Shown here: positions 32,288 to 42,544 of the stretch, in pieces
Position numbering within the stretch: the stretch's first letter is position 1
Layout: the number at the start of each line of letters is the position of its first letter
Origin: Streptomyces halstedii
GTDB lineage: Bacteria; Actinomycetota; Actinomycetes; Streptomycetales; Streptomycetaceae
Assembly (NCBI GenBank): GCA_000720535.1
Contig: JOAZ01000013.1
Coordinates: 62,001-126,000, forward strand
Direction of reading: 5' to 3'
Length of the DNA: 64,000 nucleotides
Made by a program: the position numbers and the translations under genes
Notes under the pieces: generated by a model
Databases searched by the model: none
Told to the model about the DNA's origin: nothing
The model's input: the letters and a program-made list of their open reading frames with translations, nothing else

Positions 32288-33673
32288 ATGCCGCGTTGGA
32301 AGGCGCTTCCGCAGGAACTCGATCCACAGGTGAAGGAGTTCGCGGGGCATGTGCGCAGACTGATCGACCGCAACGGGCTCGGCCTGGCCGCGGTCGCCGA
32401 CCGTACGGGGTACAGCAAGACGTCGTGGGAGCGGTATCTGAACGGCAGGCTGCTCCCGCCGAAGGGGGCCGTCGTCGCGCTCGCCGAGGTGACCGGCACG
32501 CACCCGGCTCATCTGACGACGCTGTGGGAGCTGGCCGAACGCGCCTGGAGCCGTGCGGAGATGCGGCACGACATGACGATGGAGGCCATCAGGATCTCCC
32601 AGGCGCGTGCGGCGCTGGCCGAGGCCACGACGCCCACCACGGCCGCGCCGGCCACCACAGCCGCGAGGCCCACCACGGCCACCACAGCCACGACGCCCAC
32701 CACAGCCACCACGGCCACGACGGCCGCGCGGGGCGGGCGCGCCGGCCGGAGCCTCGACACCGCGCGCGCCGCCACCGCCGCCCCGGTGCCCACCGTCGCA
32801 CCCGAGCCCGTCCTCGGCCCCGGTGCCGCCGGTGCCCGTGACATGGACCCCTGGCGGGAGCCCGTGTGGGAGCCGCTCTCGCCGCGCAGAGGCGGGGGCG
32901 AGGCCGCTCCGAGCGGTCTCCGCCGCCCCAGGCGCCCGGCCCGTCCGTACGGGGGAACCCACCCGCACGAGGGAGGCCGCCCGAGCACGGCGGACGGCCC
33001 GCACACGACCGACCGTCCGCACAAGGCGTTCCGCACGACCGACCGCCCGCGCGCGGCGGACCGTCCGCGCGGAACAAGCCGCCCGCGCCGAACAGCCCGT
33101 TCGCACGAGCGGGACCGTCCGGGTGACGTGCGCCGCCCGGACGCCGCTCCCGGCCCGGACGGGCGCGGCGGTCGGCGCCGTACCGTGACGACGCTCCTCG
33201 CCGGTGCCCTCGGCGCCCTGCTGGTGACGGCCGCGGCCGTCCTGCTCACCGGCCTCGGCGCGGGCGACGGCGACGCGACGGCGGACGCCGCCCCGTCCAC
33301 CGCGCCCGGCCCCGCCACCGGCGTCCCCCGCACGTCGGACGGTGTCGGCTGCGTCGGTGCGGACTGCACCGGTCAGGACCCCGAAGCCATGGGCTGCGGC
33401 GGTCAGTTCGCGAGCACCGCCACCAGGGCGACGGTCGGCGGCCGCCTCGTCGAGGTGCGCTACAGCAAGACGTGCGCGGCGGCGTGGGCCCGCCTCACCG
33501 AGGCCGAGCCGGGGGACACCGTGCGCGTCGAGGCGGGATCCGTACGGCAGGACGGCACCGTGGACGCGGACCGGGACGCCTATACGCCGATGGTGGCGGT
33601 GGAGGACGCGGCGGACGCGCGGGCCTGCGCCACCCTCACCTCCGGGAGGACGGGCTGCGCGGCGCCCGGCTGA
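32288..33673 (+). CDS. XRE-type HTH protein with a membrane segment and an external DUF2690 domain
   Basis: 461 residues. The N-terminal HTH (about 10-75) includes LAAVADRTGYSKTSWERYLNG. A Thr/Ala repeat (TTATTATTPTT) and a long Arg/Pro/Gly linker follow, then one membrane helix (TTLLAGALGALLVTAAAVLLTGLG, about 300-322). An outside domain of ~120 residues carries paired cysteines (GCVGADCTG, MGCGGQFAS, SKTCAAAW, ARACATL, GCAAPG) matching DUF2690. The layout suggests a one-component transmembrane regulator sensing something outside through a disulfide-rich domain. GGGGGAACG precedes ATG 32288. Confidence 0.85.
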   Translation: MPRWKALPQELDPQVKEFAGHVRRLIDRNGLGLAAVADRTGYSKTSWERYLNGRLLPPKGAVVALAEVTGTHPAHLTTLWELAERAWSRAEMRHDMTMEAIRISQARAALAEATTPTTAAPATTAARPTTATTATTPTTATTATTAARGGRAGRSLDTARAATAAPVPTVAPEPVLGPGAAGARDMDPWREPVWEPLSPRRGGGEAAPSGLRRPRRPARPYGGTHPHEGGRPSTADGPHTTDRPHKAFRTTDRPRAADRPRGTSRPRRTARSHERDRPGDVRRPDAAPGPDGRGGRRRTVTTLLAGALGALLVTAAAVLLTGLGAGDGDATADAAPSTAPGPATGVPRTSDGVGCVGADCTGQDPEAMGCGGQFASTATRATVGGRLVEVRYSKTCAAAWARLTEAEPGDTVRVEAGSVRQDGTVDADRDAYTPMVAVEDAADARACATLTSGRTGCAAPG

Positions 33674-33769
33674 CCCGGCCGGACGCTGCGCAGCGTGACC
33701 GGCTGTGTGCGGGGACACAGGGGGGCGGGCGGCCGGGAACGGGCGCGTCGGATAGCCTGGCGGCTGGAT

Positions 33770-33787
33770 ATCTCTTCACGTCAAGAT
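33770..33787. promoter_or_regulatory. Imperfect dyad upstream of mdh
   Basis: ATCT (33770-33773) and AGAT (33784-33787) flank CTTCACGTCA. The right half TCAAGAT is intact and the left is degenerate. It resembles the ATCTTGA-type dyads bound by MarR-family proteins. The TCA-cycle context recalls TamR, but this is only a suggestion. Confidence 0.3.
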
Positions 33788-33835
33788 TCAGGGGTGTCCA
33801 GCACCGGGGCAGTGCCCCTACCGCCAGCTGTCTAA

Positions 33836-34837
<1,002 letters not shown>

Positions 34838-34873
34838 CCGGACCCCGGCCCCGCGCCGGATCCGAACCGTACG

Positions 34874-34914
34874 GAAGGGGCGCCCCCGGCACACGCTGCC
34901 AGGGGCGCCCCTTC
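34874..34914. terminator. Bidirectional terminator after mdh
   Basis: GAAGGGGCGCCCC(C/T)GGCA pairs with TGCCAGGGGCGCCCCTTC around CACGC between convergent genes. Confidence 0.85.
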
Positions 34915-34942
34915 ACGCGTGCTCAGACCCTGAGCACCGTGC

Positions 34943-35680
34943 TCAGGCCGTCATCAGCCGCTTCGCGAGGTCCCGTACGGCGTCCGTGGCGCGCAGCTGG
35001 AGCAGCGGGCCGAAGGTGATCCGGGCCGCGCCCAGTTCGCCCAGGCGCCGGGCGCACGCGGGGTCGTCGGGCGTGCCGTTGGCGTTGAGCGGGACGGGCA
35101 CGCCCGCCGACAGCCGGGGCAGGTCGTCGGCCGGGGCGGTGATCGGGTAGACGCAGTCCGCACCGGCCGCGGCGTAGAGACCGGCCCGGGTGAGCGTCTC
35201 CTCGACCACGTCCGTACCGTCCGGCAGTGCGGTGAGGTACGTGTCCACGCGGGCGTTGACGAAGAGGCGCCCGTCCGCCGCCGCGCACACCTCGGCGAGC
35301 CGGTCCGCCTGCTTCCGGGGGTCGAGGAGCGTCCCGTCGACGGAGTCCTCCAGGTTGCAGCCGACGGCGCCGGCCTCCAGGAGGCGTTCCACCAGCTCCG
35401 CCGGGGGCAGGCCGTACCCGGCCTCGACGTCCGCCGACACGGGTACGGACACGGCGGCCGTGATCCGGGCGACGGCCGCGAACATCTCGGCGGCGGGGGT
35501 CTGCCCGTCCGCGTACCCGAGGGCCGCCGCGACCCCGGCGCTCGGGGTGGCCAGCGCCGGGAACCCGGCCTCCTCGAAGACGCGGGCGCTCGCGGCGTCC
35601 CAGGGGCCGGGCAGCACCAGCGGATCGTCCGCCGGGCGGCCGTGGTGCAGGGTGCGGAAGACCGCTGCGGGATCGTTCAA
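34943..35680 (-). CDS. Isocitrate lyase / PEP mutase superfamily enzyme
   Basis: 245 residues of a single TIM-barrel domain. PGPWDAASARVFEEAGFPALATPSAG (start of the fold), VSADVEAGYG (metal ligands) and CNLEDSVDG are visible. The KKCGH motif of true isocitrate lyase is absent, so the reaction is probably a C-C or C-P lyase or hydrolase on a small 2-oxo acid. TTG start at 35680 with GGGAGG 5 nt upstream. It begins 14 nt after the AhpD-like gene on the same strand, so they form an operon. Confidence 0.88.
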   Translation of the reverse strand: MNDPAAVFRTLHHGRPADDPLVLPGPWDAASARVFEEAGFPALATPSAGVAAALGYADGQTPAAEMFAAVARITAAVSVPVSADVEAGYGLPPAELVERLLEAGAVGCNLEDSVDGTLLDPRKQADRLAEVCAAADGRLFVNARVDTYLTALPDGTDVVEETLTRAGLYAAAGADCVYPITAPADDLPRLSAGVPVPLNANGTPDDPACARRLGELGAARITFGPLLQLRATDAVRDLAKRLMTA

Positions 35681-35694
35681 CGGTGCCTCCCGGG

Positions 35695-36210
35695 TCAGTG
35701 CTTGATGTCCCCGGGAGTGTAGTGACCAGGGGTCTGCCGGGTCGTCACCCCGAAGCGGTTCCAGGCGTTGATCACCGTGATGGCGGCGATCAACTGGGCG
35801 AGTTCGGCCTCCTCGAAGTGGCGCGCGGCCTTCGCGTAGACCTCGTCCGGGACGAAGCCGTCGGTCAGGACCGTGACGGCCTCGGTCAGCTCGATCGCCG
35901 CCAGTTCCTTCTCCGTGTAGAAGTGCCGCGACTCCTCCCAGGCGCCGAGCTGGACGATCCGCTCGACGGACTCACCCGCCGCGAGCGCGTCCTTGGAGTG
36001 CATGTCCAGGCAGAGGGCGCAGCGGTTGATCTGCGAGGCGCGGATCTTGACCAGTTCGAGGAGGGCCGGGTCCAGTCCCTTACGGGCCGCGACGTCCAGC
36101 CGGATCATGGCCTTGTAGACCTCGGGCGCGAGGGTGGCCCAGGACAGGCGGGCGGGGTGTTCGGGGGCGTACGCGGAGGGTGCGTGGTGCGCGTGTGCTT
36201 CGGTCGTCAT
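35695..36210 (-). CDS. Carboxymuconolactone decarboxylase / AhpD-like protein
   Basis: 171 residues. AhpD-type motif CALCLDMHSKDA with the CxxC pair and downstream His, and the Glu of LLELVKIRASQ. This family reduces peroxides or disulfides. ATG 36210 is preferred over an upstream ATG because TAGCTT lies 7 nt before it (leaderless). It is divergent from a MocR/PdxR-type regulator and heads a two-gene operon, so it is the likely regulatory target. Confidence 0.9.
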   Translation of the reverse strand: MTTEAHAHHAPSAYAPEHPARLSWATLAPEVYKAMIRLDVAARKGLDPALLELVKIRASQINRCALCLDMHSKDALAAGESVERIVQLGAWEESRHFYTEKELAAIELTEAVTVLTDGFVPDEVYAKAARHFEEAELAQLIAAITVINAWNRFGVTTRQTPGHYTPGDIKH

Positions 36211-36217
36211 GGGGATG

Positions 36218-36223
36218 AAGCTA
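36218..36223 (-). promoter_or_regulatory. -10 of the AhpD-like operon, leaderless
   Basis: Minus-strand TAGCTT, 7 nt before ATG 36210. It sits in a 47-bp divergent region that also holds the promoter of the MocR gene, so one bound regulator could affect both. Confidence 0.5.
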
Positions 36224-36243
36224 CCGGGCCGGTGGCGCACCGG

Positions 36244-36249
36244 TATGGT
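36244..36249 (+). promoter_or_regulatory. -10 of the MocR-type regulator gene, leaderless
   Basis: TATGGT, 8 nt before ATG 36258. The overlapping ATGGTCCAT is a near-palindrome and may be part of the autoregulatory site. Confidence 0.45.
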
Positions 36250-36257
36250 CCATTTCC

Positions 36258-37658
36258 ATGACGGATTCCTGGGCCGCTTTCGGTGCCGACCTGCACATCG
36301 AACCGGTCGGGTCCGGGCTCCGCAGCGGGCTCACGACCGCGCTGCGGGACGCCGTACGGTCGGGGCGGCTGCCCCCGGGGACCCGGCTGCCCTCGTCCCG
36401 GACGCTCGCAGCCGACCTGGGCATGGCCCGCAACACCGTCGCCGACGCCTACGCCGACCTGGTCGCCGAGGGCTGGCTCACGGCACGGCAGGGCTCGGGG
36501 ACGAGGGTCGCCGAGCGGGTCCCCGCCGCCCGGGGGTCCTCGGCTGCCGCCCCCGCCCCGCCGGTGCGGCGGCGCCCGGCCCACACACTGATGGCCGGAT
36601 CGCCCGACGTCTCGGCCTTCCCGCGCGCGGCCTGGCTGAAGGCCGCCCGCCGCGCCCTCACCGCGGCACCCAACGAGGCCTTCGGGTACGGCGACCCCCA
36701 GGGCCGTGTCGAACTGCGCACCGTGCTGGCGGAGTACCTGGCGCGGGCGCGCGGGGTGTACGCCGCCCCCGAACGCGTCGTCGTCTGCGCCGGGTTCGTC
36801 CACGGACTGTCGCTGCTGGGGCAGGCGCTGAGACGGCGCGGGGTGCGGGAGGTGGCCGTGGAGTCGTACGGGCTGCACATCCACCGGGACCTGCTGACCG
36901 CGGCCGGACTGCGCACCCCGGGCCTGCCGGTGGACGCGCTCGGCGCCAGGACGGAGCTGCTCGCCGGGATGCGCGGGGCCGGCGCGGTCCTGATGACACC
37001 CGCGCACCAGTTCCCCACCGGGGTGCCGCTGCACGCCGACCGGCGGGCCGCGGCGATCGACTGGGCGCGGTCACGGGCGGGCCTGATCCTGGAGGACGAC
37101 TACGACGGGGAGTTCCGCTACGACCGGCAGTCGGTCGGCGCGCTCCAGGGCCTCGACCCGGAGCGGGTCGTCTACCTCGGGACCGCCAGCAAGTCCCTGG
37201 CGCCGGGGCTGCGGCTGGCCTGGATGGTGCTCCCGGGGAATCTGGTGGACGAGGTCCGCGCGGTGAAGGGGGGAGCCGAGTGGATGCCGCCCGCGCCGGA
37301 CCAGCTGACGCTCGCGGAGTTCATCGCGTCGGGGGCGTACGACCGGCACGTGCGGTCCATGCGGCTGCGCTACCGGCGCCGCCGCGACGCGCTCGTGGCC
37401 GCCCTCGCCGAGCGGGCGCCGGACGTCCGGGTCAGCGGTATCGCGGCGGGACTGCACGCCGTCCTCGAACTCCCGGCGGACACGGAGCGGTCGGTGGTGC
37501 AGGCGGCCGCCTGGCAGGGGCTCGCCCTGGAGGGGCTGAGCCGCTTCCGGCACCCGGAGGCGGAGCCGGGCCGCGAGGGGCTGGTGATCGGCTACGGCTC
37601 GCCCGCCGAGAGCGCCTGGGCGGGCGCGCTCGACGCCCTGTGCCGGGTGCTGCCGTAG
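36258..37658 (+). CDS. MocR/PdxR-type regulator (GntR HTH fused to PLP-dependent aminotransferase fold)
   Basis: 466 residues. Winged HTH at about 15-90 (GTRLPSSRTLAADLGMARNTVADAYADL). The aminotransferase-like domain from ~115 to the end has GYGDPQGRVELR, DDYDGEFRYD and TASKSLAPGLRLAW, with the PLP-binding Lys in ASKS. Such proteins sense PLP or an amine and usually control the divergent gene, here the AhpD-like/ICL-like operon. The name PdxR would require a pdxST target, which is not present here. Confidence 0.92.
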   Translation: MTDSWAAFGADLHIEPVGSGLRSGLTTALRDAVRSGRLPPGTRLPSSRTLAADLGMARNTVADAYADLVAEGWLTARQGSGTRVAERVPAARGSSAAAPAPPVRRRPAHTLMAGSPDVSAFPRAAWLKAARRALTAAPNEAFGYGDPQGRVELRTVLAEYLARARGVYAAPERVVVCAGFVHGLSLLGQALRRRGVREVAVESYGLHIHRDLLTAAGLRTPGLPVDALGARTELLAGMRGAGAVLMTPAHQFPTGVPLHADRRAAAIDWARSRAGLILEDDYDGEFRYDRQSVGALQGLDPERVVYLGTASKSLAPGLRLAWMVLPGNLVDEVRAVKGGAEWMPPAPDQLTLAEFIASGAYDRHVRSMRLRYRRRRDALVAALAERAPDVRVSGIAAGLHAVLELPADTERSVVQAAAWQGLALEGLSRFRHPEAEPGREGLVIGYGSPAESAWAGALDALCRVLP

Positions 37659-37803
37659 GGGCCGGGCACCCCGAACCGCCGTGCCCCGCCCGGAGATTCG
37701 TGAGGCAACGCCTTCAGACGGAGGGGCTATGCATCTAATCTGACAGGCGGTAGGAGGTCGGCCGCGCCGGGCGCGCGGCACGTACGACGGGGGAGAACCG
37801 GCC

Positions 37804-38076
37804 ATGGCCACACGCAGACTGAGGTCGAGCACCGTGGTGCTCGGCGGCATGGGGATGCTCGCGCTGACGATCACCTCGTGCGGCTCGGAACCGGACCGGC
37901 GGTGCGTCGACCCGGTGACCCGGGACAAGCTGCCGAGCTACGAGTGCCGCGGCGGTGGCAGCGGCTCGTACTACTACGGCGGCAGCGACAAGAACGGCAG
38001 GTACTCCGGCGGCAGTTTCGACAAGTCCGCCGTCGACCGGGGCGGTCTCGGCTGCTCCCGTACGGGCGGTGGCTGA
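37804..38076 (+). CDS. Small secreted lipoprotein, YgiB-like partner of the downstream ligase
   Basis: 90 residues. Twin-basic start, hydrophobic stretch and lipobox ITSC (Cys about residue 27). The mature part has Gly/Tyr/Ser-rich sequence (GSGSYYYGGSDKNGRYSGG), four cysteines in all, and ends in RGGLGCSRTGGG. The stop is 5 nt before the start of the glutathionylspermidine-synthase-like gene. In E. coli the small lipoprotein YgiB (RGGFG-type tail) precedes YgiC of the same ligase family, so this looks like the actinobacterial version. GGGGGAGAACC precedes ATG 37804. Confidence 0.82.
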   Translation: MATRRLRSSTVVLGGMGMLALTITSCGSEPDRRCVDPVTRDKLPSYECRGGGSGSYYYGGSDKNGRYSGGSFDKSAVDRGGLGCSRTGGG

Positions 38077-38081
38077 GCACC

Positions 38082-39269
38082 GTGGAACGCCGCACCACCG
38101 AGCCGCGCCCCGGCTGGCAGGAGACCGTCGAGGCACAGGGGCTGGTGTACCCGCTGACCCGGTACCCGGACGGATCGCTGCGCCCGTACTGGGACGAGAG
38201 CGCCTACTACGTCTTCACGCTGCCCGAGGTCGAGGCGCTGGAGGAGGTCGTCGAGGACCTGCACACCATGTGCCTGGCCGCCGCCGCCCACATCGTGGAG
38301 CAGGACCGTTTCGCCGATCTGGGCATCACCGATCCCCGGCTGGCCGCCCTGGTCGCCGAGTCCTGGCATCGCCGCGCCGAACTGCCCTCCCTGTACGGGC
38401 GGTTCGACCTCCGCTACGACGGTCGGGGCCCGGCGAAGATGCTGGAGTACAACGCCGACACGCCCACCTCGCTGGTGGAGGCCGCCGTCCCGCAGTGGTT
38501 CTGGATGGAGGACCGCTTCCCCGGCGCCGACCAGTGGAACTCCCTGCACGAACGCCTCGTGGACGCCTGGCGGCGGCAGGCGGCCCTGCTGCCGCCGGGA
38601 CCGCTGCACTTCGTCCACACCGACGGCGACGAGAGCGGCGAGGACCTGATGACCGTCGCCTATCTGCGCGAGACCGCCGAACAGGCCGGCGTGGAGACGG
38701 AGGCGCTCTCCGTCGAGGGCATCGGCTGGGACCGGCTGAGCGGCCGTTTCGTGGACGACCGGCTCCGCTTCATCCGGGGCTGCTTCAAGCTCTACCCCTG
38801 GGAATGGCTGGCCACCGACCGCTTCGGGCCGCATGTGCTGGACACCCTCGACAACGGGGGCGGTACCGGCTCCACCTGCTGGATCGAGCCCGCCTGGAAG
38901 ATGCTGCTCTCCAACAAGGCGCTGCTGGCCGTCCTCTGGGAGCTCTATCCCGGCCACCCCAACCTGCTCCCCTCCTACCTCGACGGACCCCGTGAGCTGG
39001 CCGGGCCCCGGGGCGCCGGATACGTGGCCAAGCCGCTGCTCGGCCGTGAGGGCGAGGGGGTCACCCTGCACGGTCCGGGCAGCGGGGCGGTACGGCGTGA
39101 CGAGGCCTGCTGCTACCAGGAGCTCGCCCCGCTGCCCGACTTCGACGGCAACCGCGTGGTCCTCGGCGCCTGGGTGGTCCAGGACGAGGCCGCCGGGCTC
39201 GGCATCAGGGAATCGGCGGGGCCGGTCACGGACGGGTACGCCCGCTTCCTGCCCCACGTCATCCTCTGA
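38082..39269 (+). CDS. Glutathionylspermidine synthase-like ATP-grasp ligase (YgiC-type)
   Basis: 395 residues. GTG start at 38082, 5 nt after the lipoprotein stop. The family start RPGWQETVEAQGLVYPL and YWDESAYYVFTLPEVEALE are visible, with LEYNADTPTSLVEAAVPQW (conserved Asn/Asp/Thr) and GREGEGVTLHG (nucleotide site) further on. It lacks the amidase domain of true glutathionylspermidine synthase. Streptomyces does not make glutathione, so the ligation substrate must differ, perhaps the protein tail of the neighbouring lipoprotein or a small peptide. Confidence 0.88.
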   Translation: MERRTTEPRPGWQETVEAQGLVYPLTRYPDGSLRPYWDESAYYVFTLPEVEALEEVVEDLHTMCLAAAAHIVEQDRFADLGITDPRLAALVAESWHRRAELPSLYGRFDLRYDGRGPAKMLEYNADTPTSLVEAAVPQWFWMEDRFPGADQWNSLHERLVDAWRRQAALLPPGPLHFVHTDGDESGEDLMTVAYLRETAEQAGVETEALSVEGIGWDRLSGRFVDDRLRFIRGCFKLYPWEWLATDRFGPHVLDTLDNGGGTGSTCWIEPAWKMLLSNKALLAVLWELYPGHPNLLPSYLDGPRELAGPRGAGYVAKPLLGREGEGVTLHGPGSGAVRRDEACCYQELAPLPDFDGNRVVLGAWVVQDEAAGLGIRESAGPVTDGYARFLPHVIL

Positions 39270-39277
39270 TCCGGCCG

Positions 39278-39318
39278 CCGGAGCCGCTGCCCCGCGCGAA
39301 AGCGGGCACCGGCTCCGG
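39278..39318. terminator. Bidirectional terminator
   Basis: CCGGAGCCG(C)TGCCCCGC pairs with GCGGGCACCGGCTCCGG around GCGAAA, between the ligase gene and convergent rocD. Confidence 0.8.
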
Positions 39319-39330
39319 AGGGGGCCCCGC

Positions 39331-40536
39331 TCAGCCGGCCAGCACCGTGCGGAGCTGGTCCAGGCCCCAGTCCAGGTCCTCCTTGGTGATGACCAGGGGC
39401 GGGGCGATCCGGATGGTGGAGCCGTGGGTGTCCTTGACCAGCACACCCCGGTCCATCAGCTTCTCCGAGATCTCCCGTCCGGTCCCGAGGCGCGGGGAGA
39501 TGTCCACCCCCGCCCACAGCCCGCGCCCGCGCACCGCCGTCACCGCGTCGCCGCCCGTCAGCAGCCCCAGCTCGTGGTGGAGGTGGTCACCCAGCTCCGC
39601 CGCCCGCTGCTGGTACTCACCGGTGCGCAGCATCGCGATCACCTCCAGGGCGACCGCGCAGGCCAGCGGGTTCCCGCCGAACGTCGAGCCGTGCTCACCG
39701 GGCCGGAACACCCCCAGCACGTCGGCCGAGGAGACCACGGCCGACACCGGCACCACCCCGCCGCCCAGCGCCTTGCCCAGGAGGTACATGTCGGGGACGA
39801 CCCCCTCGTGCTCCAGGGCGAACGTCCGCCCGGTGCGCCCGAGCCCCGACTGGATCTCGTCCGCCACGAAGAGCACGTTCCGCTGCCGGGTCAGCTCGCG
39901 CACCCCGGCCATGTAGCCCGCGGGCGGCACCAGGACGCCCGCCTCGCCCTGGATCGGCTCCAGCAGCACCGCCACCGTGTTCTCGGTCATCGCCGCGTCG
40001 AGCGCGGTCAGATCCCCGTACGGCACGATCTCGAACCCCGGGGTGTACGGACCGTAGTCGGCGCGTGCCTCCTGGTCCGTGGAGAAGCTGATGACGGTGG
40101 TCGTCCGGCCGTGGAAGTTGTCGGCGGCCACGATGATCTTCGCCATGCCGTCCGGGACGCCCTTGACGCGGTAGCCCCACTTGCGGGCGGTCTTCACGGC
40201 CGTCTCCACCGCCTCCGCCCCGGTGTTCATGGGCAGGACCATCTCCATGCCGCACAGCTCGGCCAGTTGGGTACAGAAGTCGGCGAAGCGGTCGTGGTGG
40301 AAGGCGCGTGAGGTCAGCGTCACCCGCTCCAGCTGCGCCCGTGCCGCGTCGATCAGCCGGCGGTTGCCATGGCCGAAATTGAGTGCCGAGTAACCGGCCA
40401 GCATGTCGAGATAACGGCGGCCCTCCACGTCGGTCATCCAGGCGCCGTCCGCGGTCGCGACGACGACCGGCAACGGGTGGTAGTTGTGCGCGCTGTGCGC
40501 CTCGGCGGAGGCGAGGGCGTTCTCCGTGGTCGACAC
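39331..40536 (-). CDS. rocD: Ornithine aminotransferase
   Basis: 401 residues. It converts ornithine and 2-oxoglutarate to glutamate semialdehyde and glutamate. Class III aminotransferase motifs: LDMLAGYSALNFGHGN, MNTGAEAVETAVKTARKW, FVADEIQSGLGRTG, and LLGKALGGGVVPVSAVV with the PLP Lys in GKALGG. HGSTFGGNPLAC closes the active site. GTG 40536 with GGAGATCCC upstream is the chosen start. No arginase or other rocA-type gene is adjacent. Confidence 0.93.
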   Translation of the reverse strand: MSTTENALASAEAHSAHNYHPLPVVVATADGAWMTDVEGRRYLDMLAGYSALNFGHGNRRLIDAARAQLERVTLTSRAFHHDRFADFCTQLAELCGMEMVLPMNTGAEAVETAVKTARKWGYRVKGVPDGMAKIIVAADNFHGRTTTVISFSTDQEARADYGPYTPGFEIVPYGDLTALDAAMTENTVAVLLEPIQGEAGVLVPPAGYMAGVRELTRQRNVLFVADEIQSGLGRTGRTFALEHEGVVPDMYLLGKALGGGVVPVSAVVSSADVLGVFRPGEHGSTFGGNPLACAVALEVIAMLRTGEYQQRAAELGDHLHHELGLLTGGDAVTAVRGRGLWAGVDISPRLGTGREISEKLMDRGVLVKDTHGSTIRIAPPLVITKEDLDWGLDQLRTVLAG

Positions 40537-40746
40537 GGGATCTCCGTTCGTCGTGAAAGGTGGGCGGGGTGTGCCCACTTTGTATCGTCGGTCGGATCAC
40601 CGGCCGGGAAACCTCCGGGGCGCGGCGTGCCTTCGCCGGCCCGCCCGAACGCCCTGCCCGCATCCCCTCCCACGGCGTGCCGGAGACCCGCCGCGCACGT
40701 CCGGCGCATTCCCGCACCGGCTGCCGGGGAACGCCCCCGCACCTGA

Positions 40747-41772
<1,026 letters not shown>

Positions 41773-41898
41773 GTCCAAGGACCCTGGCGAGATCGCTGCC
41801 CGAGGGGTCACACTGACGTCGGCACGAGTGACGCACGGCGTTCGGCGTGGCGCTCGGGCAGGGTCGAGAACCGGCCACAGACAACAGAGGAGAACGAT

Positions 41899-42489
41899 GT
41901 GGGGACCGTAACGCTTGGCGTTTCGATCGCGGTCCCGGAGCCCTACGGCAGCCTGCTCCAGGAGCGGCGCGCGAGCTTCGGGGACCCTGCCGCGTACGGC
42001 ATTCCCACCCACGTCACCCTCCTCCCGCCGACCGAGGCCGAGGCGGCCGTCCTGCCCGCGGTCGAGACACACCTCGCGAAGATCGCCACGGCGGGCCGGC
42101 CGTTCCCGATGCGGCTGTCCGGCACGGGTACCTTCCGGCCGCTCTCGCCGGTCGTCTTCGTCCAGGTCGTCGAGGGCGCCTCGGCCTGCTCCTGGCTCCA
42201 GAAGCGGGTCCGGGAGCGCTCGGGACCGCTGGTGCGCGAGCTCCAGTTCCCGTACCACCCGCACGTGACCGTGGCGCACGGCATCGCGGAGGAGGCCATG
42301 GACCGCGCGTACGAGGAGCTCTCCTCCTACGAGGCGGCCTGGACCTGCGGTTCCTTCGCGCTGTACGAGCAGGGCACCGACAGCGTCTGGCGCAAGATCC
42401 GGGAGTTCCCGTTCGGGGGCGGCGACGGCTCACCCGCGGTACCGGCCCAGGGCGGCTCGTCCGTGGACCGGCCCTCGCTGCACCCCTGA
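41899..42489 (+). CDS. 2H phosphoesterase / 2'-5' RNA ligase family protein
   Basis: 196 residues. Two HxT motifs define the family: IPTHVTLLPP (about 34-43) and YHPHVTVAHG (about 120-129). These enzymes cleave cyclic or 2'-5' phosphodiester bonds, for example 2',3'-cyclic nucleotide or tRNA intermediates. GTG 41899 with GAGGAG 6 nt upstream fixes the start. It lies 126 nt after trpS on the same strand; a link to tRNA metabolism is only suggestive. Confidence 0.9.
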   Translation: MGTVTLGVSIAVPEPYGSLLQERRASFGDPAAYGIPTHVTLLPPTEAEAAVLPAVETHLAKIATAGRPFPMRLSGTGTFRPLSPVVFVQVVEGASACSWLQKRVRERSGPLVRELQFPYHPHVTVAHGIAEEAMDRAYEELSSYEAAWTCGSFALYEQGTDSVWRKIREFPFGGGDGSPAVPAQGGSSVDRPSLHP

Positions 42490-42544
42490 CCCGGTCCTGA
42501 CCCGCGGGCACCCCGGACTCCAGGAGCACCGGCCCCCAGCCCCT

